Assembly: GCF_000372465.1 (NCBI RefSeq)
Contig: NZ_AQUZ01000038.1
Location: forward strand, 1 to 64,000
Direction of reading: 5' to 3'
DNA length: 64,000 nt
Source: Kribbella catacumbae DSM 19601
GTDB lineage: Bacteria > Actinomycetota > Actinomycetes > Propionibacteriales > Kribbellaceae
In this document: one piece after another, positions 18,401 through 26,120 of the stretch
How positions within the stretch are numbered: the stretch's first letter is position 1
Layout of the letters: every line of letters begins with the position of its first letter
The notes under the pieces: generated by a model
Databases searched by the model: none
Seen by the model: only the letters and a program-made list of their open reading frames with translations
Told to the model about the DNA's origin: nothing
Translations under genes and position numbers: made by a program

Positions 18401-18746
18401 TGTTGCCCTCGGCATCGGTCGTGACGACGAAGTCACCACCGATCACGGGCAGGTCCTGATAAGTACGTTCATACGAGACGTACTCCAGACCCCACGGCGT
18501 GGCGACGGACTGCTGCCGGATGAACGAATCAGCCGGAGCAGCCTTGAGTTCGGCCGCGCGACCCCGCACCAGCCGTTCCGCCGTCCGTACGGCGGCCTCC
18601 AGGGGGCTGGCAGGTGGCGCGGCGGCCAGCGATGCGGTGGAGTCCGCGGATGCCGGCGAGGTCATCCGGACGGCGATCGACGTACTGACGATCCCCAGAC
18701 TCAGCACACAGCCGACCGCGGCAAGGCGGAGGACTTTTGTCTTCAC
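15417..18746 (-). CDS. Secreted M4 metallopeptidase fused to M28 aminopeptidase
   Basis: This gene codes for 1109 residues from a GTG with GAGGAAG upstream. Order: signal peptide (about 1-34), FTP/PepSY propeptide (about 45-205), M4 domain (about 210-525), PKD/Ig-like domain (about 530-628), M28 domain (about 635-915), then two more Ig-like domains. The M4 site is HEYGH (342-346) with Glu363 in QEAVADIWG. The M28 zinc ligands are all present: His720 in GAHLDG, Asp732 in NDNGSG, Glu766/767, Asp795 in NFDMVG and His882 in CYHSAC. The layout suggests an endopeptidase and an aminopeptidase on one chain, releasing and then trimming peptides outside the cell. It diverges from a LysR gene. No internal stop or frame break is seen, so the fusion looks real. 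Confidence 0.9.
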   Translation of the reverse strand: MKTKVLRLAAVGCVLSLGIVSTSIAVRMTSPASADSTASLAAAPPASPLEAAVRTAERLVRGRAAELKAAPADSFIRQQSVATPWGLEYVSYERTYQDLPVIGGDFVVTTDAEGNTRGLAVAQQQAINVDRRPVVTKRAATKAARATLDVANPDKGDPALVVYAGGKKPVLAWEAVVKGKDKGEASHQKVYVDASNGKVLDAVELTATGTGTGGWNGANLPVGSTKSGTTFTMTDPLRPNLRCGDLATGRTYSGPDDVWGSADKLSREAACVDVMYAAAGQWDLLKAQYGRNGLDGNGSWADALVGMQEQNAHWDGPHNPGGTAYGYNTKKQWATQIDIVAHEYGHGLDANTPGGVSRYPTQEAVADIWGALTEAYLNNPNDAPDYEVGERVDLAGNGPIRYMYEPAKAGHPNCYSASLPSSVHAAAGPMNHWFYLLAEGTSPGNGKPASPTCDNTSLTGIGHEQAGKIFYNAMLTKTTGMTYPKWRLGTLAAAKNLDPSCALHAKVKAAWTAVSLGAQAGEATCVASGNDYTLSVSPASGSVKPGESVVATVNTTIANGSAQTVNLAVTGLPAGATATFDRSSVQSGNSATLTINTSSSTAAGVYDLKVTGDGVSVDRTAGYRLTVGGTTPSVGVPDIDVEQVKAHLAALQQAAVNNGGHRRAGSAGHTASVTYLEQKLRAAGYTVAKQRCTNCTYPSDNLIADFPGGDPSQVIMLGAHLDGVSAGPGGNDNGSGSAAILEVALRLAQEKPALAKHVRFGWWTDEEQGMNGSEFYVGQLPLAERSKIKAYLNFDMVGSTNAGYFVNNITSETGKVLKAFYDGLNLQPEENVEGVGRSDDASFKNAGIPTSGVAAGASARKTSAQAQKWGGTSGTAYDPCYHSACDKYPTNVSSIVLDRSADAAAYGLWKLAVGETQPVGNDFSLAISPASGSVQAGGSVETTVSTTTIGAPQPVQFAASGLPTGATAAFAPSTVDSGGSSKLVISTTASTPAGTYQVTVKGTGAVSHQATYSLTVTGASTGSVVVENPGAKTWWTGVQTFPLQLRATSSAGRAITFRATGLPAGLTISSTGVIAGTPTTAGIYTVVVTATDSGGVTGSTTFRYTIYRF

Positions 18747-18858
18747 GTGGGCACTTCCTCATCTCACAGGGCGAAGGCCGCTTGTCGCCGGATCGCGACC
18801 GGGAGCGGCGCAGAGACCGCTGGTCGCCTCAAGGGGCGGGAGGCTGAACAGCAGGGGT

Positions 18859-18918
18859 TCTCTGTGAGAAGACAGTCGCACCGACGGTTGTCGCAGAGAC
18901 ATCCCAAGGAGGTATAAC
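18859..18918 (+). promoter_or_regulatory. LysR promoter with inverted repeat
   Basis: The intergenic region between the divergent protease and lysR genes holds TCTCTG (18859-18864) and CAGAGA (18894-18899), an inverted repeat that could be the LysR site. TATAAC at 18913-18918 is a good -10, which would put the transcript start only a few bases before the ATG at 18928. An AAGGAGG (18906-18912) is 15 bases from the ATG, too far for normal use. Confidence 0.4.
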
Positions 18919-18927
18919 CTGCCCACT

Positions 18928-19911
18928 ATGGAGCTGGAACTCCGGCATCTGCGAGTGGTCTGCCGGCTGGCCGACACGGGCAGCGTGTCCAAGGCCGCGG
19001 CCTCGATGAGCGTCTCTCAACCGTCGCTCACGGCGCAGCTGCGCCGGATCGAGGCGGCCGTCGGTGGCCAGCTGTTCCAGCGTGGTGTCCGGGGTGTGGT
19101 CCCCACCCCGCTCGGCAAGCACATCCTCGGCCGCGCGCGGGTTCTGCTGGCCGACATGGACGACCTGGTCAACAGCAGCTGCAAGTACGTCGACACCGGC
19201 GGGCCATTGCGTCTCGGCTCGGTCAACACGGTCACGTTCGTGTCCTGGCTGACCCGGCTGGAGGAGCAACTGGAAGGGCGGGAGATCAAGGCCCAGGTGG
19301 ACCCGTCGTGCGGAGTACTGACCGATCTCCTGGAAGCCGACGTCCTCGACATCGTCATGCTGATGCTCTGCGACGAGGCCCATGCGCCGCCCTGCCCGGT
19401 GGGGATCCAGGAACAGGCCATGGTCGATCCCGAGCCGGTCCTGATCGTGATGGCCGCGGATCACCGGCTGGCCGGCCGGTCCGTGATCAGGCTGACCGAC
19501 CTCGCCGACGAGACCTGGCTGATGCCGCCGGGTGGCAAGCGGGACGGCAACCTGGCCGCCCTGCGCGCCGCCTGCGAAGCGGTCGGCTTCACGCCGGGAT
19601 TCCGGTACGACGCGCTCGGCGAGGCCGAAGTCGAGCAGTTCGTCAGCGCGGGCCGCGGCATCGTCACCGCCGCGCCGACCGTCGGATCGATCCCGAACAC
19701 CGTGGGTCTGCCGCTGGCCGACCATTCACTCGGACTGCGACGGGTCCTCCGCTGGCGGCCCGAGCGGGTGCCGCCGGAGCTGGTGGACAAGGTCCACCGG
19801 GCGTTCACTGGTGCCTACCGCGAGATCCTCGCCAGCCGGATCCCGAACCACCCCTGGTGGCCGGCCACTCCGCACGCTCACCCGGTCATCCACGAGCCAT
19901 TTCAGGACTGA
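18928..19911 (+). CDS. LysR-family transcriptional regulator
   Basis: This gene codes for 327 residues. The N-terminal winged helix-turn-helix is canonical (LELRHLRVVCRLADTGSVSK, AAASMSVSQPSLTAQLRRIE, then GGQLFQRGVRGVVPTPLG). The effector domain follows the LysR periplasmic-binding fold (LRLGSVNTVTFVSWLTRLEE; PEPVLIVMAADHRLAG; SAGRGIVTAAPTV). It is divergent from the secreted M4-M28 protease, with a 181-base gap that holds an inverted repeat, and is a plausible regulator of that gene (inference from position). The transcript may be nearly leaderless. The inducer is unknown. Confidence 0.92.
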   Translation: MELELRHLRVVCRLADTGSVSKAAASMSVSQPSLTAQLRRIEAAVGGQLFQRGVRGVVPTPLGKHILGRARVLLADMDDLVNSSCKYVDTGGPLRLGSVNTVTFVSWLTRLEEQLEGREIKAQVDPSCGVLTDLLEADVLDIVMLMLCDEAHAPPCPVGIQEQAMVDPEPVLIVMAADHRLAGRSVIRLTDLADETWLMPPGGKRDGNLAALRAACEAVGFTPGFRYDALGEAEVEQFVSAGRGIVTAAPTVGSIPNTVGLPLADHSLGLRRVLRWRPERVPPELVDKVHRAFTGAYREILASRIPNHPWWPATPHAHPVIHEPFQD

Positions 19912-19958
19912 GCGACCAATCCGCCGGCGGAGAACGGGAAGTACAAGTGCAAACCGGA

Positions 19959-20227
19959 CTAGCGGCCGGTAGCGCCGTCGATTTGTTCGCGGAGGATGTC
20001 GGCGTGGCCGGCGTGGCGGCCGGTTTCCTCGATCATGTGCACCAGTAGCCAGCGCATCGTGGGTGCCTGCCTCTTGCGGGTGGGGGCGGGCGCGGGCAGC
20101 GTCAGGTCGGTGTAGGACTCGATGACCTGGTTGGACTTGCCGACCACCTCCCGGTACGCCGCGACGATGTCGCCTTCTCATCCACCGCGGTCTGGGGAGG
20201 CCTGACGTCCTTGCGTCCAGGTGACAT
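19959..20227 (-). pseudogene. DUF664/DinB-like gene with internal deletion
   Basis: Both ends of a DUF664 (DinB-like thiol-dependent transferase fold) gene are present but the middle is gone. The 5' end has AAGGAG before the ATG at 20227 and reads MSPGRKDVRPPQTAVDEKA. The 3' end, in another frame, reads EGDIVAAYREVVGKSNQVIE and later TMRWLLVHMIEETGRHAGHA, ending LREQIDGATGR, the family's usual C terminus. The join falls at GAGAAGGCGAC (around 20178), where the two frames meet. About 80-90 residues should be missing. The product would be nonfunctional. Confidence 0.75.
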
Positions 20228-20422
20228 CCACTGCTCCTTCGTAGGTCGACTCGCGCACCACGGTAACCAGCCCTGCGAAGGCCGGTCGAACCGGACGGCC
20301 TCACGCGGCGTCTCAGAAGGCATACCGGGTTGAAGCGGGCTCGGCGCCGCGGTGGTCATCGGGTCGGGATTCGATCAGCCGCGGCGACTATCGGGGTGGT
20401 TCTGAAATTCTGGGGGAATTTC

Positions 20423-21742
20423 ATGAATGCGGTACAGATGTCGTTGCCGGCTGCGCCCAGCGAGGCGGTGTTGCCGGAGGTCCTGCCTTGGCGAAGGCGG
20501 GTTTTGAAGCATCCGCGGTTGATGCAGAGCAATCGGTTGGCCTCCTTCGTGCTGCTGGCCAACGTGGCGATGTTCGGGTGGGGAGTGGGGAATCACTGGT
20601 GGACCGAGGTCGCCAACCTCGCACTGGTAGCCCAGGGCAACTTCGCGCTGGGAATCCTGATCCGCCAGCAGTTCTTCGTGAATGGCCTTTCCCAGCTGGT
20701 GATGAAGGTGCCCAAGTCTTGGCCGCTGCGGCTGCGATGGGCGTTGGCGAAGGGCTACCACCTGGGCGGGTTGCACGTCGGTGGTGCCGCGTGCGGGACC
20801 TTGTGGTTCCTTGGACTCACCGTCGTCGCGACCGGCGAGGTGGGCTTGGGACTGCTCCTCGTGTACTACGTCCAAGCGCTTCTGCTACTGGGAATCGTGA
20901 TGACTGCTCGGCCAAGCTTGCGGGTCAAGCGGCACGACCTGTTCGAGCGGGTTCACCGGTTCGGCGGGTGGGCACTGTCGGCCTTGTTCTGGATCGGCGC
21001 GGTACTGCTCGTGGACGAGCGGCGTGGCTCCGAGTCGTTGCCTGAGGCAATGGTCGGTACGCCGACGGTGTGGGTGCTCGTCCTGACGACGATCAGCTCA
21101 CTGGTGCCGTGGATGTTGCTGCGGCGGATCCCGATCGAGGTAGTGCGGCCGTCTTCGCATGTCGCGCTGGTGCGGAGCGGTCGCAGTACGCCGATGGCCG
21201 GGTCGACGCGGTCGATCTCGCGGCATCCGTTGCGGCAGTGGCACAGCTTCGCGGTGATCCCGACGCCCGGTGCACCCGGGTTCCGGATGGCGGTGTCGCG
21301 GGCCGGCGACTGGACCGGGGAGTTCATCGACGATCCGCCGTCGCACGTGTGGGTACGAGGCGTCGCGACCGCGGGTATGGCCAACTACGGCACGGTCTTT
21401 CGCCGAGTGGTCTATGTGGTCACTGGAAGCGGGATCGGACCCGTACTCGCGCACGTCCTGGCCGCGCGCGTGCCGCACAAGCTGGTGTGGGTGACGCGTG
21501 ACCCGGTGAAGACCTACGGGCGCGAACTGGTCGACGAGATCCTGGCCGCCCAGCCCGACACCCAGATCTGGGACACCGACGCGCACGGCAAGCCCGACAT
21601 GGTGAAGCTGGCCTACTCGGCGTACGCGTCCTCAGGTGCGGAGGCCGTCATCTGCGTGTCGAACAAGAAGGTGACGTGGTCGGTGGTGCACGGGATGGAG
21701 CGGCTTGGCATCCCTGCACTCGGCCCGATCTGGGACTCCTGA
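20423..21742 (+). CDS. Membrane oxidoreductase, ferric-reductase-like with FNR-type C-terminal domain
   Basis: This gene codes for 439 residues. I chose the ATG at 20423 after TGGGGGAA; the longer frame upstream overlaps the DUF664 remnant. The N-terminal half has five or six membrane helices (FVLLANVAMFGWGVGNHWW; GLLLVYYVQALLLLGIVMTA; WALSALFWIGAVLL) with His residues (GYHLGGLHVGG, RVHRFGG) that could hold heme. The C-terminal half is cytoplasmic and has HSFAVIPTPGAPGFRMAVSR, VRGVATAGMANYGTVFRRVV and VTGSGIGPVLAHVLA, a nucleotide-binding glycine motif. Similar fused membrane parts occur at the ends of NRPS-like adenylating proteins in fungi. Electron transfer from NAD(P)H is inferred; the substrate is unknown. 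Confidence 0.65.
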   Translation: MNAVQMSLPAAPSEAVLPEVLPWRRRVLKHPRLMQSNRLASFVLLANVAMFGWGVGNHWWTEVANLALVAQGNFALGILIRQQFFVNGLSQLVMKVPKSWPLRLRWALAKGYHLGGLHVGGAACGTLWFLGLTVVATGEVGLGLLLVYYVQALLLLGIVMTARPSLRVKRHDLFERVHRFGGWALSALFWIGAVLLVDERRGSESLPEAMVGTPTVWVLVLTTISSLVPWMLLRRIPIEVVRPSSHVALVRSGRSTPMAGSTRSISRHPLRQWHSFAVIPTPGAPGFRMAVSRAGDWTGEFIDDPPSHVWVRGVATAGMANYGTVFRRVVYVVTGSGIGPVLAHVLAARVPHKLVWVTRDPVKTYGRELVDEILAAQPDTQIWDTDAHGKPDMVKLAYSAYASSGAEAVICVSNKKVTWSVVHGMERLGIPALGPIWDS

Positions 21743-21762
21743 ACCAACGCCCAGCGACCGAT

Positions 21763-21782
21763 GGCCAGCGGGCATGCTGGCC
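21763..21782 (+). terminator. Short hairpin after the membrane oxidoreductase
   Basis: GGCCAGC (21763-21769) pairs with GCTGGCC (21776-21782) across GGGCAT. It lies 21 bases after the stop at 21742 and just before the convergent lipoprotein gene, so it may terminate transcription from either side. Confidence 0.5.
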
Positions 21783-21801
21783 TGTCGGACTGGGTGGCAG
21801 G

Positions 21802-22308
21802 TCAGTAGCTGGGTAGTTGTAGGCGGAGTCTGATGAGTTGGGCGTCGCTGGCCCCGCAGGCGGGTGGGGGTTCGACCTCGGCGGCGCTCTTGATTCGCGT
21901 GGTGGCGTCGTACCAGGAGATGCTCGAGGCGACGCAGAAGGCCAGGCTGTCCGCGTTCTCGGCGATCGATGGCGGCCAGACATTGTTGTCCAGGACCGTC
22001 AGAAAGCGATGCTCCGCCGCCACGATCAAGGCGGCATCCTGCCTCAGAGTCTCGACCGACGCCAAGGCCTTCCAGTCCGCGTCGAACTTGGCGAGAGCGG
22101 AGTTGCGCGGCCTAACAGCAGCGAGGTACGCCGTGGCGGCCTGCTCGACGGTCAATGGCGGCAGGCTCGGCCGCGGTACCGGCGTAGTCACCACCGGCGT
22201 CGAGGTCGGCTGTACCGGAGGAGTAACCAGGTCCTCCGTGGCGCCGTCGCCACTACAGCCGGCCGACAGCATCACCAGCGCAACGACGGCTGCGGCCCTG
22301 ACGCCCAT
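21802..22308 (-). CDS. Secreted lipoprotein of unknown function
   Basis: This gene codes for 168 residues. The N terminus is a lipoprotein signal: MGVRAAAVVALVMLSAGCSG, with lipobox LSAGC and the modified Cys at residue 18. A 35-residue Thr/Pro-rich linker follows, then a helical domain of about 110 residues (LTVEQAATAYLAAVRPRNSA; LRQDAALIVAAEHRFLTVLD; NADSLAFCVASSISWYDATT). Two Cys in this domain may form a disulfide. I do not recognise the family. A surface-anchored role on the outer face of the membrane is inferred. It is downstream of the cupin gene on the same strand but separated by a hairpin. Confidence 0.75.
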   Translation of the reverse strand: MGVRAAAVVALVMLSAGCSGDGATEDLVTPPVQPTSTPVVTTPVPRPSLPPLTVEQAATAYLAAVRPRNSALAKFDADWKALASVETLRQDAALIVAAEHRFLTVLDNNVWPPSIAENADSLAFCVASSISWYDATTRIKSAAEVEPPPACGASDAQLIRLRLQLPSY

Positions 22309-22392
22309 CGCGGCCCCCGTTCGGAGGTGTGAATCCCCTCAGTCTAGTTGAGTTGCCGCGGCAGAGCTGGGAAATCTGTGGACGAACGCTGT

Positions 22393-22437
22393 TTGTGGGG
22401 CCACTGGCGCGCTACAAGGGCGCCAGCGTCCCCACAA
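22393..22437 (-). terminator. Long interrupted hairpin after the cupin gene
   Basis: TTGTGGGG-CCA-CTGGCGC (22393-22410) pairs with GCGCCAG-CGT-CCCCACAA (22420-22437), two perfect stem blocks split by a 3x3 internal loop, with a 9-base apical loop. It lies 12 bases beyond the cupin stop and should separate that transcript from the lipoprotein gene. Confidence 0.7.
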
Positions 22438-22449
22438 GGCGCTAGTGAG

Positions 22450-22803
22450 CTACGCGGGCTTGGCGTAGCCTGCGACGCCGGTGTCCATGATCACGCAAGC
22501 TTCATCGCCGGTGGTCCAGGCGTCGTGTCCGGGATCGATGTCGACGACATCGCCGGCGGCGACGCTGAGTTCGTGGCCGTCGTCGAAGCGGATGGTCATC
22601 TGCCCGGAAAGGACCAGGCCGGTGTGATGGGCCTGGCAGGAGTCGGTACCGGCGAGCGGCTTGACGTCGTCGGACCAGCGCCAGCCCGGCTCGAAGACAC
22701 CGCGGCCGAGAGTGAAGTCGCCGAGAGTGACCACGTCCATATGCCCGTGATCCTTGAAGGGCCGCCGCTCGTGCGGGGCATCGATGCTCTGCTTGTCGGA
22801 CAT
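22450..22803 (-). CDS. Cupin-domain protein
   Basis: This gene codes for 117 residues. The single cupin barrel is clear: GRGVFEPGWRWSDDVKPLAG, then AHHTGLVLSGQMTIRFDDGH and VAAGDVVDIDPGHDAWTTGD. Metal ligands are partly recognisable (Glu/His positions in CQAHH and the later GHDAW). Proteins like this are small stress-linked or signal-binding cupins often annotated only by domain. It has its own promoter (TTGACA, 18-base gap, TTCTAT) followed by an ATTCAA-N8-TTGAAT palindrome and is monocistronic. The substrate is unknown. Confidence 0.85.
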   Translation of the reverse strand: MSDKQSIDAPHERRPFKDHGHMDVVTLGDFTLGRGVFEPGWRWSDDVKPLAGTDSCQAHHTGLVLSGQMTIRFDDGHELSVAAGDVVDIDPGHDAWTTGDEACVIMDTGVAGYAKPA

Positions 22804-22846
22804 GGTCTCTCCCTCTCCCCCTGGGCAGCATCCCCCGCCCGGATCA

Positions 22847-22894
22847 ATTCAATGACTCACTTGAATAGAACGCCGGTACCACGAGCGTTGTCAA
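22847..22894 (-). promoter_or_regulatory. Cupin promoter with palindrome
   Basis: On the minus strand TTGACA (22889-22894) and TTCTAT (22865-22870) are 18 bases apart. Immediately downstream, ATTCAA (22847-22852) and TTGAAT (22861-22866) form an inverted repeat with an 8-base spacer that overlaps the -10 edge, a position suited to repression. Confidence 0.5.
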
Positions 22895-22914
22895 GGAAGC
22901 ACAATCCGGCATCG

Positions 22915-25900
22915 TCACGTGGTCGGTCTGACCGAAATGTCCCGCCCGTTGACGCGGACAGTCACTTTGCGGGTGTGGCCGGCGAGGTCCGCGACGATCT
23001 CGTAGTTCGTGACCTTGCCGTCTTTCCAGGAGCAACTGACCAGGTACCCGCCGCGCGCCCGCAGACCGCTGAAGGATCCCTTCTTCTGCCACGCGTCGGG
23101 GCAGGCCGGCAACAGATGGATGACGCCTTGATGGCTTTGGAGCAGCATCTCGGTCACGGCACCGGTGATGCCGAAGTTTCCGTCCAGCTGGAAGGGCGGA
23201 TGGTTGCAGAACAGGTTCGGCAGTGTGTTGTAGGTGAGGAGACCTCGCAGCATGATCCCGGCTCGCGTGGCGTCACCGAGCCTGGCGAACAAGGCCGCCC
23301 GCCACGGCCAGGTCCAGGACCGGCGGCTGTCCCCGGAGACGGTTTCAGCTGTGAACGGTACGCCGGCCTTCTCGCCGCACCGGGCCTTGAGGGACACCAG
23401 AGCCGCCTCGGCGAATTCGGGTGTCTGCTTGGTGATCTGGCGGCCCGGATAGACGGCGAACAGGTGCGAGGTGTGCCGGTGAATGTCATCCGGATCGTCG
23501 AGGTCCTCCTGCCACTCCTGCAGCTGCCCCCAGCGTCCGACCTTGTTGGGTGCCAGCCTTTCCTGCAGGTCGATGATTCTGGCCCGGTACGCCGGGTCGG
23601 ATCCGAGGACGGCCTGGCAGTCGAGGTAGTTCTGGAAGAGGTCCCAGATGATCTGCTGGTCGTACATCACGCCGTCTTCGCGCGGACCGTGCTCCGGTGA
23701 CCAGCCGTCGGGTGAGACGAGCAGACCGTCCGCCCGCTCGACCAGGCGGTCCTCCCAGAACTCGCAGATCTCCTTGATCATCGGATAGGCGATCGTGCGC
23801 AGGTAGACCTTGTCCTGGGTGAAGGCGAAGTGTTCGTACAGATGCTGCGCGTACCAGGCGCTGGCGACGGTGTTCCACTCCCAGCCGTTGCCGCCGAAGA
23901 TGCTCTGACTGGTCCGGGCGGTCCAGCCGCGAGTGCTCTGACCGAACGCGTTGCGGGTGGCCACTCTGCTGGGCACCGCGACCTGCCGGACGAAGTTGAC
24001 CAGAGCCAGGTGGCTCTCGGACAGGTTGGCCGTCTCGGCCCCCCAGTAGTTCATCTGGACATTGATGTTCGTGTGATAGTCCGAGGCCCAGGCCGGACTG
24101 TTGCTGTTGTTCCAGAGTCCCTGGAGGTTGGCGGGCAGCCCGTTCGGGCGGGATGAACTGAGCAGCAGGTAGCGACCGTAGTCGTACATGGTCTGCTCGA
24201 GAACGGGATCGGCCGCTCCAGCGGCATAGCGTCGCAGCCGCACGGCCGTCGGGAGGGCGGCGGCCGCCTCGTCTGTCTTGCCCCAATCCACCGAGACGCG
24301 CGACATGATCGCCTTCACCTCCGCAGCGTGCGCCTCGCGGAGTACGTCGTACGAACTCGACGCCGCGGCATCGATGGCGCCCGCGATGCGCGGCTGCGGG
24401 TCGGGTCCACGCCATCCCGCCGACGCATCCAGCGCATAGTTCGTTCGCGCGTCAAGTACCAGGGTGAGGGTCTTGCACCCCGCGAAGACCAACTTCGCGC
24501 CCTCGGCCCGTACTTCGCCGTCGGCCTCGATGACCTTGACCGCGCAGGCGTGCTTGAGTCCATTGCCCAGTACGCCGCTGAACCCGAGCTGGCCCTTCGC
24601 CGCGTCGGCCGTCGTGGGCGCGCCCGCTTGTGCAGAGGTCAGCGCGATCGAACCGGAGAGGCCGGCCGGATTGTCGGTGCGGTAGCGGATCAGCATGACG
24701 TCAGCCGACCGGCCGGCGAATGCTTCGCGGAGTACCCGGCGGCCCGGTGCGCCGTACCTGGTGAGGTGGATGCCGGTGGCCGGATCGAGAGCTCGCCGGT
24801 AGTCCACCACGGCGTTCAGCGTGCGCGAGTCGAAGCCGTTCCCCAGCAGAGCTACCTGGAATGCACTGTCAGGTGAAGAGGTGACCCGATAGGCGCTGTA
24901 GGCGGTGGTGTTGGAGATGGTGAAGGTTTTCGTTTCGCCTGGCGACGTCCAGGGCGTGTCCGGACCGCGGGAATCGAGGGTGGCCCAGGTGTGTCCGTCC
25001 GACGTGGCCTGCAGCTCCCATCGTTTCGGAGCGCCGGCCGGCGACGCGGTAATCGCGTACGAGGTGACGACGACCTTCCGGGTGAGCTCGGCCTGCCACC
25101 TCACACCCCTGTCAGGAGAGCTGAGGTAGAGCTGACCGCGGCCACTGAGGTCGACCCCGGCGAGCCCGATCTCGGCGACCTGGAAGTGACTCACGCCAGG
25201 CTTGGGGACGAAGCTGAAGCGGAAGAAGCGGTAGGCGGTCGTGTTGGTGAAAGAGAACTCCTTGGTCTGGAACCGGTTCTCGAACGGCGCCGCAAGGGAT
25301 CTGGTGTCGAGGGTGACCCACGACCCGCCATCGTCCGAACCCGCCAGAACCCACTGCTGCGGATCGCGGCTCGGCACATCATTGGCACTCGTGAGCTGGT
25401 ACTGCGTGACCACCTGGGGGTCCGGGAGCTCGACCTGCCACAGCACCGTCGTCGGCGGCCCATCGATACACCACTTCGTCCGCGAGTCGCCGTCGATGCT
25501 CTGATCGACTGTCTCGTTCGAGGAGGTTTGGTAAGGCCCGCCGGGACTGGTGACCTTCGGACGGCCGGCGAAGGCAACAGAGAGCAGCCCGAAGTCACGG
25601 TAGGAGCCGAAGCCGGTCATGCTGGTGTCGAAGACATTGTCGGGCTGGCCGGCCAGCGCGTTGTCGTAGTCGTTGCGGCCGCCCCAGAGGCTCTGCTCGT
25701 TGAACTGGATCCGATCCTCGTCGGGGTCGCCGAACAGCATCCCCCCGAGGCGGCCGTTGCCGATCGGGAGCGCCTCTGCCTCCCACCCGGACGCGGGCAC
25801 CGAGTACCACAACGCTTTCCGGGACAGCGATGGCCAGTTCAGGCCGGCAGACGTTGCGGTGGTTCCGTACGCCGGCGTGCCTCGAACGGCCGCGGCCGTT

Positions 25901-25998
25901 CCACTCGTCAGTTCACCCACGAGCGGCGTGAGTGCGAGAGCACCGCCGATCTTGAGAATCGATCTCCTGTCCGGGGCGGAATTTTCCTCGAGCGACAA
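22915..25998 (-). CDS. Tat-exported GH95 alpha-L-fucosidase with two inserted discoidin-like domains
   Basis: This gene codes for 1027 residues from a TTG start preceded by GGAGGGG. The N terminus has a Tat signal (DRRSILKIGGALALTPLVG). The GH95 N-terminal beta domain begins LWYSVPASGWEAEALPIGNG and is interrupted (about residues 165-395) by two discoidin/F5-8C-like modules, the first with WVLAGSDDGGSWVTLDTRS and the second with WELQATSDGHTWATLDSRG. It then resumes with VVDYRRALDPATGI. The (alpha/alpha)6 barrel holds LPANLQGLWNNSNSPAWASD, DGWSPEHGPREDGVMYDQQI and HTSHLFAVYPGRQI, all GH95 hallmarks. It should remove alpha-1,2-fucose or alpha-galactose from extracellular glycans such as xyloglucan. 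The promoter shares an operator with the GH27 gene. Confidence 0.9.
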   Translation of the reverse strand: MSLEENSAPDRRSILKIGGALALTPLVGELTSGTAAAVRGTPAYGTTATSAGLNWPSLSRKALWYSVPASGWEAEALPIGNGRLGGMLFGDPDEDRIQFNEQSLWGGRNDYDNALAGQPDNVFDTSMTGFGSYRDFGLLSVAFAGRPKVTSPGGPYQTSSNETVDQSIDGDSRTKWCIDGPPTTVLWQVELPDPQVVTQYQLTSANDVPSRDPQQWVLAGSDDGGSWVTLDTRSLAAPFENRFQTKEFSFTNTTAYRFFRFSFVPKPGVSHFQVAEIGLAGVDLSGRGQLYLSSPDRGVRWQAELTRKVVVTSYAITASPAGAPKRWELQATSDGHTWATLDSRGPDTPWTSPGETKTFTISNTTAYSAYRVTSSPDSAFQVALLGNGFDSRTLNAVVDYRRALDPATGIHLTRYGAPGRRVLREAFAGRSADVMLIRYRTDNPAGLSGSIALTSAQAGAPTTADAAKGQLGFSGVLGNGLKHACAVKVIEADGEVRAEGAKLVFAGCKTLTLVLDARTNYALDASAGWRGPDPQPRIAGAIDAAASSSYDVLREAHAAEVKAIMSRVSVDWGKTDEAAAALPTAVRLRRYAAGAADPVLEQTMYDYGRYLLLSSSRPNGLPANLQGLWNNSNSPAWASDYHTNINVQMNYWGAETANLSESHLALVNFVRQVAVPSRVATRNAFGQSTRGWTARTSQSIFGGNGWEWNTVASAWYAQHLYEHFAFTQDKVYLRTIAYPMIKEICEFWEDRLVERADGLLVSPDGWSPEHGPREDGVMYDQQIIWDLFQNYLDCQAVLGSDPAYRARIIDLQERLAPNKVGRWGQLQEWQEDLDDPDDIHRHTSHLFAVYPGRQITKQTPEFAEAALVSLKARCGEKAGVPFTAETVSGDSRRSWTWPWRAALFARLGDATRAGIMLRGLLTYNTLPNLFCNHPPFQLDGNFGITGAVTEMLLQSHQGVIHLLPACPDAWQKKGSFSGLRARGGYLVSCSWKDGKVTNYEIVADLAGHTRKVTVRVNGRDISVRPTT

Positions 25999-26043
25999 GT
26001 TGTCCCCTCCGACGGGAGTTGGTCACGGGCGGCGGCCTTCAAA

Positions 26044-26060
26044 TCCAATACGATATAGGA
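26044..26060 (-). promoter_or_regulatory. Operator shared with the GH27 gene
   Basis: TCCAATACGATATAGGA (26044-26060) lies 46 bases upstream of the GH95 start. It matches the GH27 site at 4452-4468 in 14 of 17 positions, and the flanking bases (A before, AC after) also match, giving 17 of 20. Both are imperfect palindromes of the same form. Confidence 0.65.
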
Positions 26061-26120
26061 ACCTTGAAGGCAGTCGTGACCGATGTCAAGAGCGGCCGGA
26101 GGGCTTGTTGACGCCGGCTT

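Noticed and set aside
17235..18917. 560-codon plus-strand frame opposite the M4-M28 gene
   Set aside because: Shadow frame; no start site or domain, and the opposing gene has intact catalytic sites.
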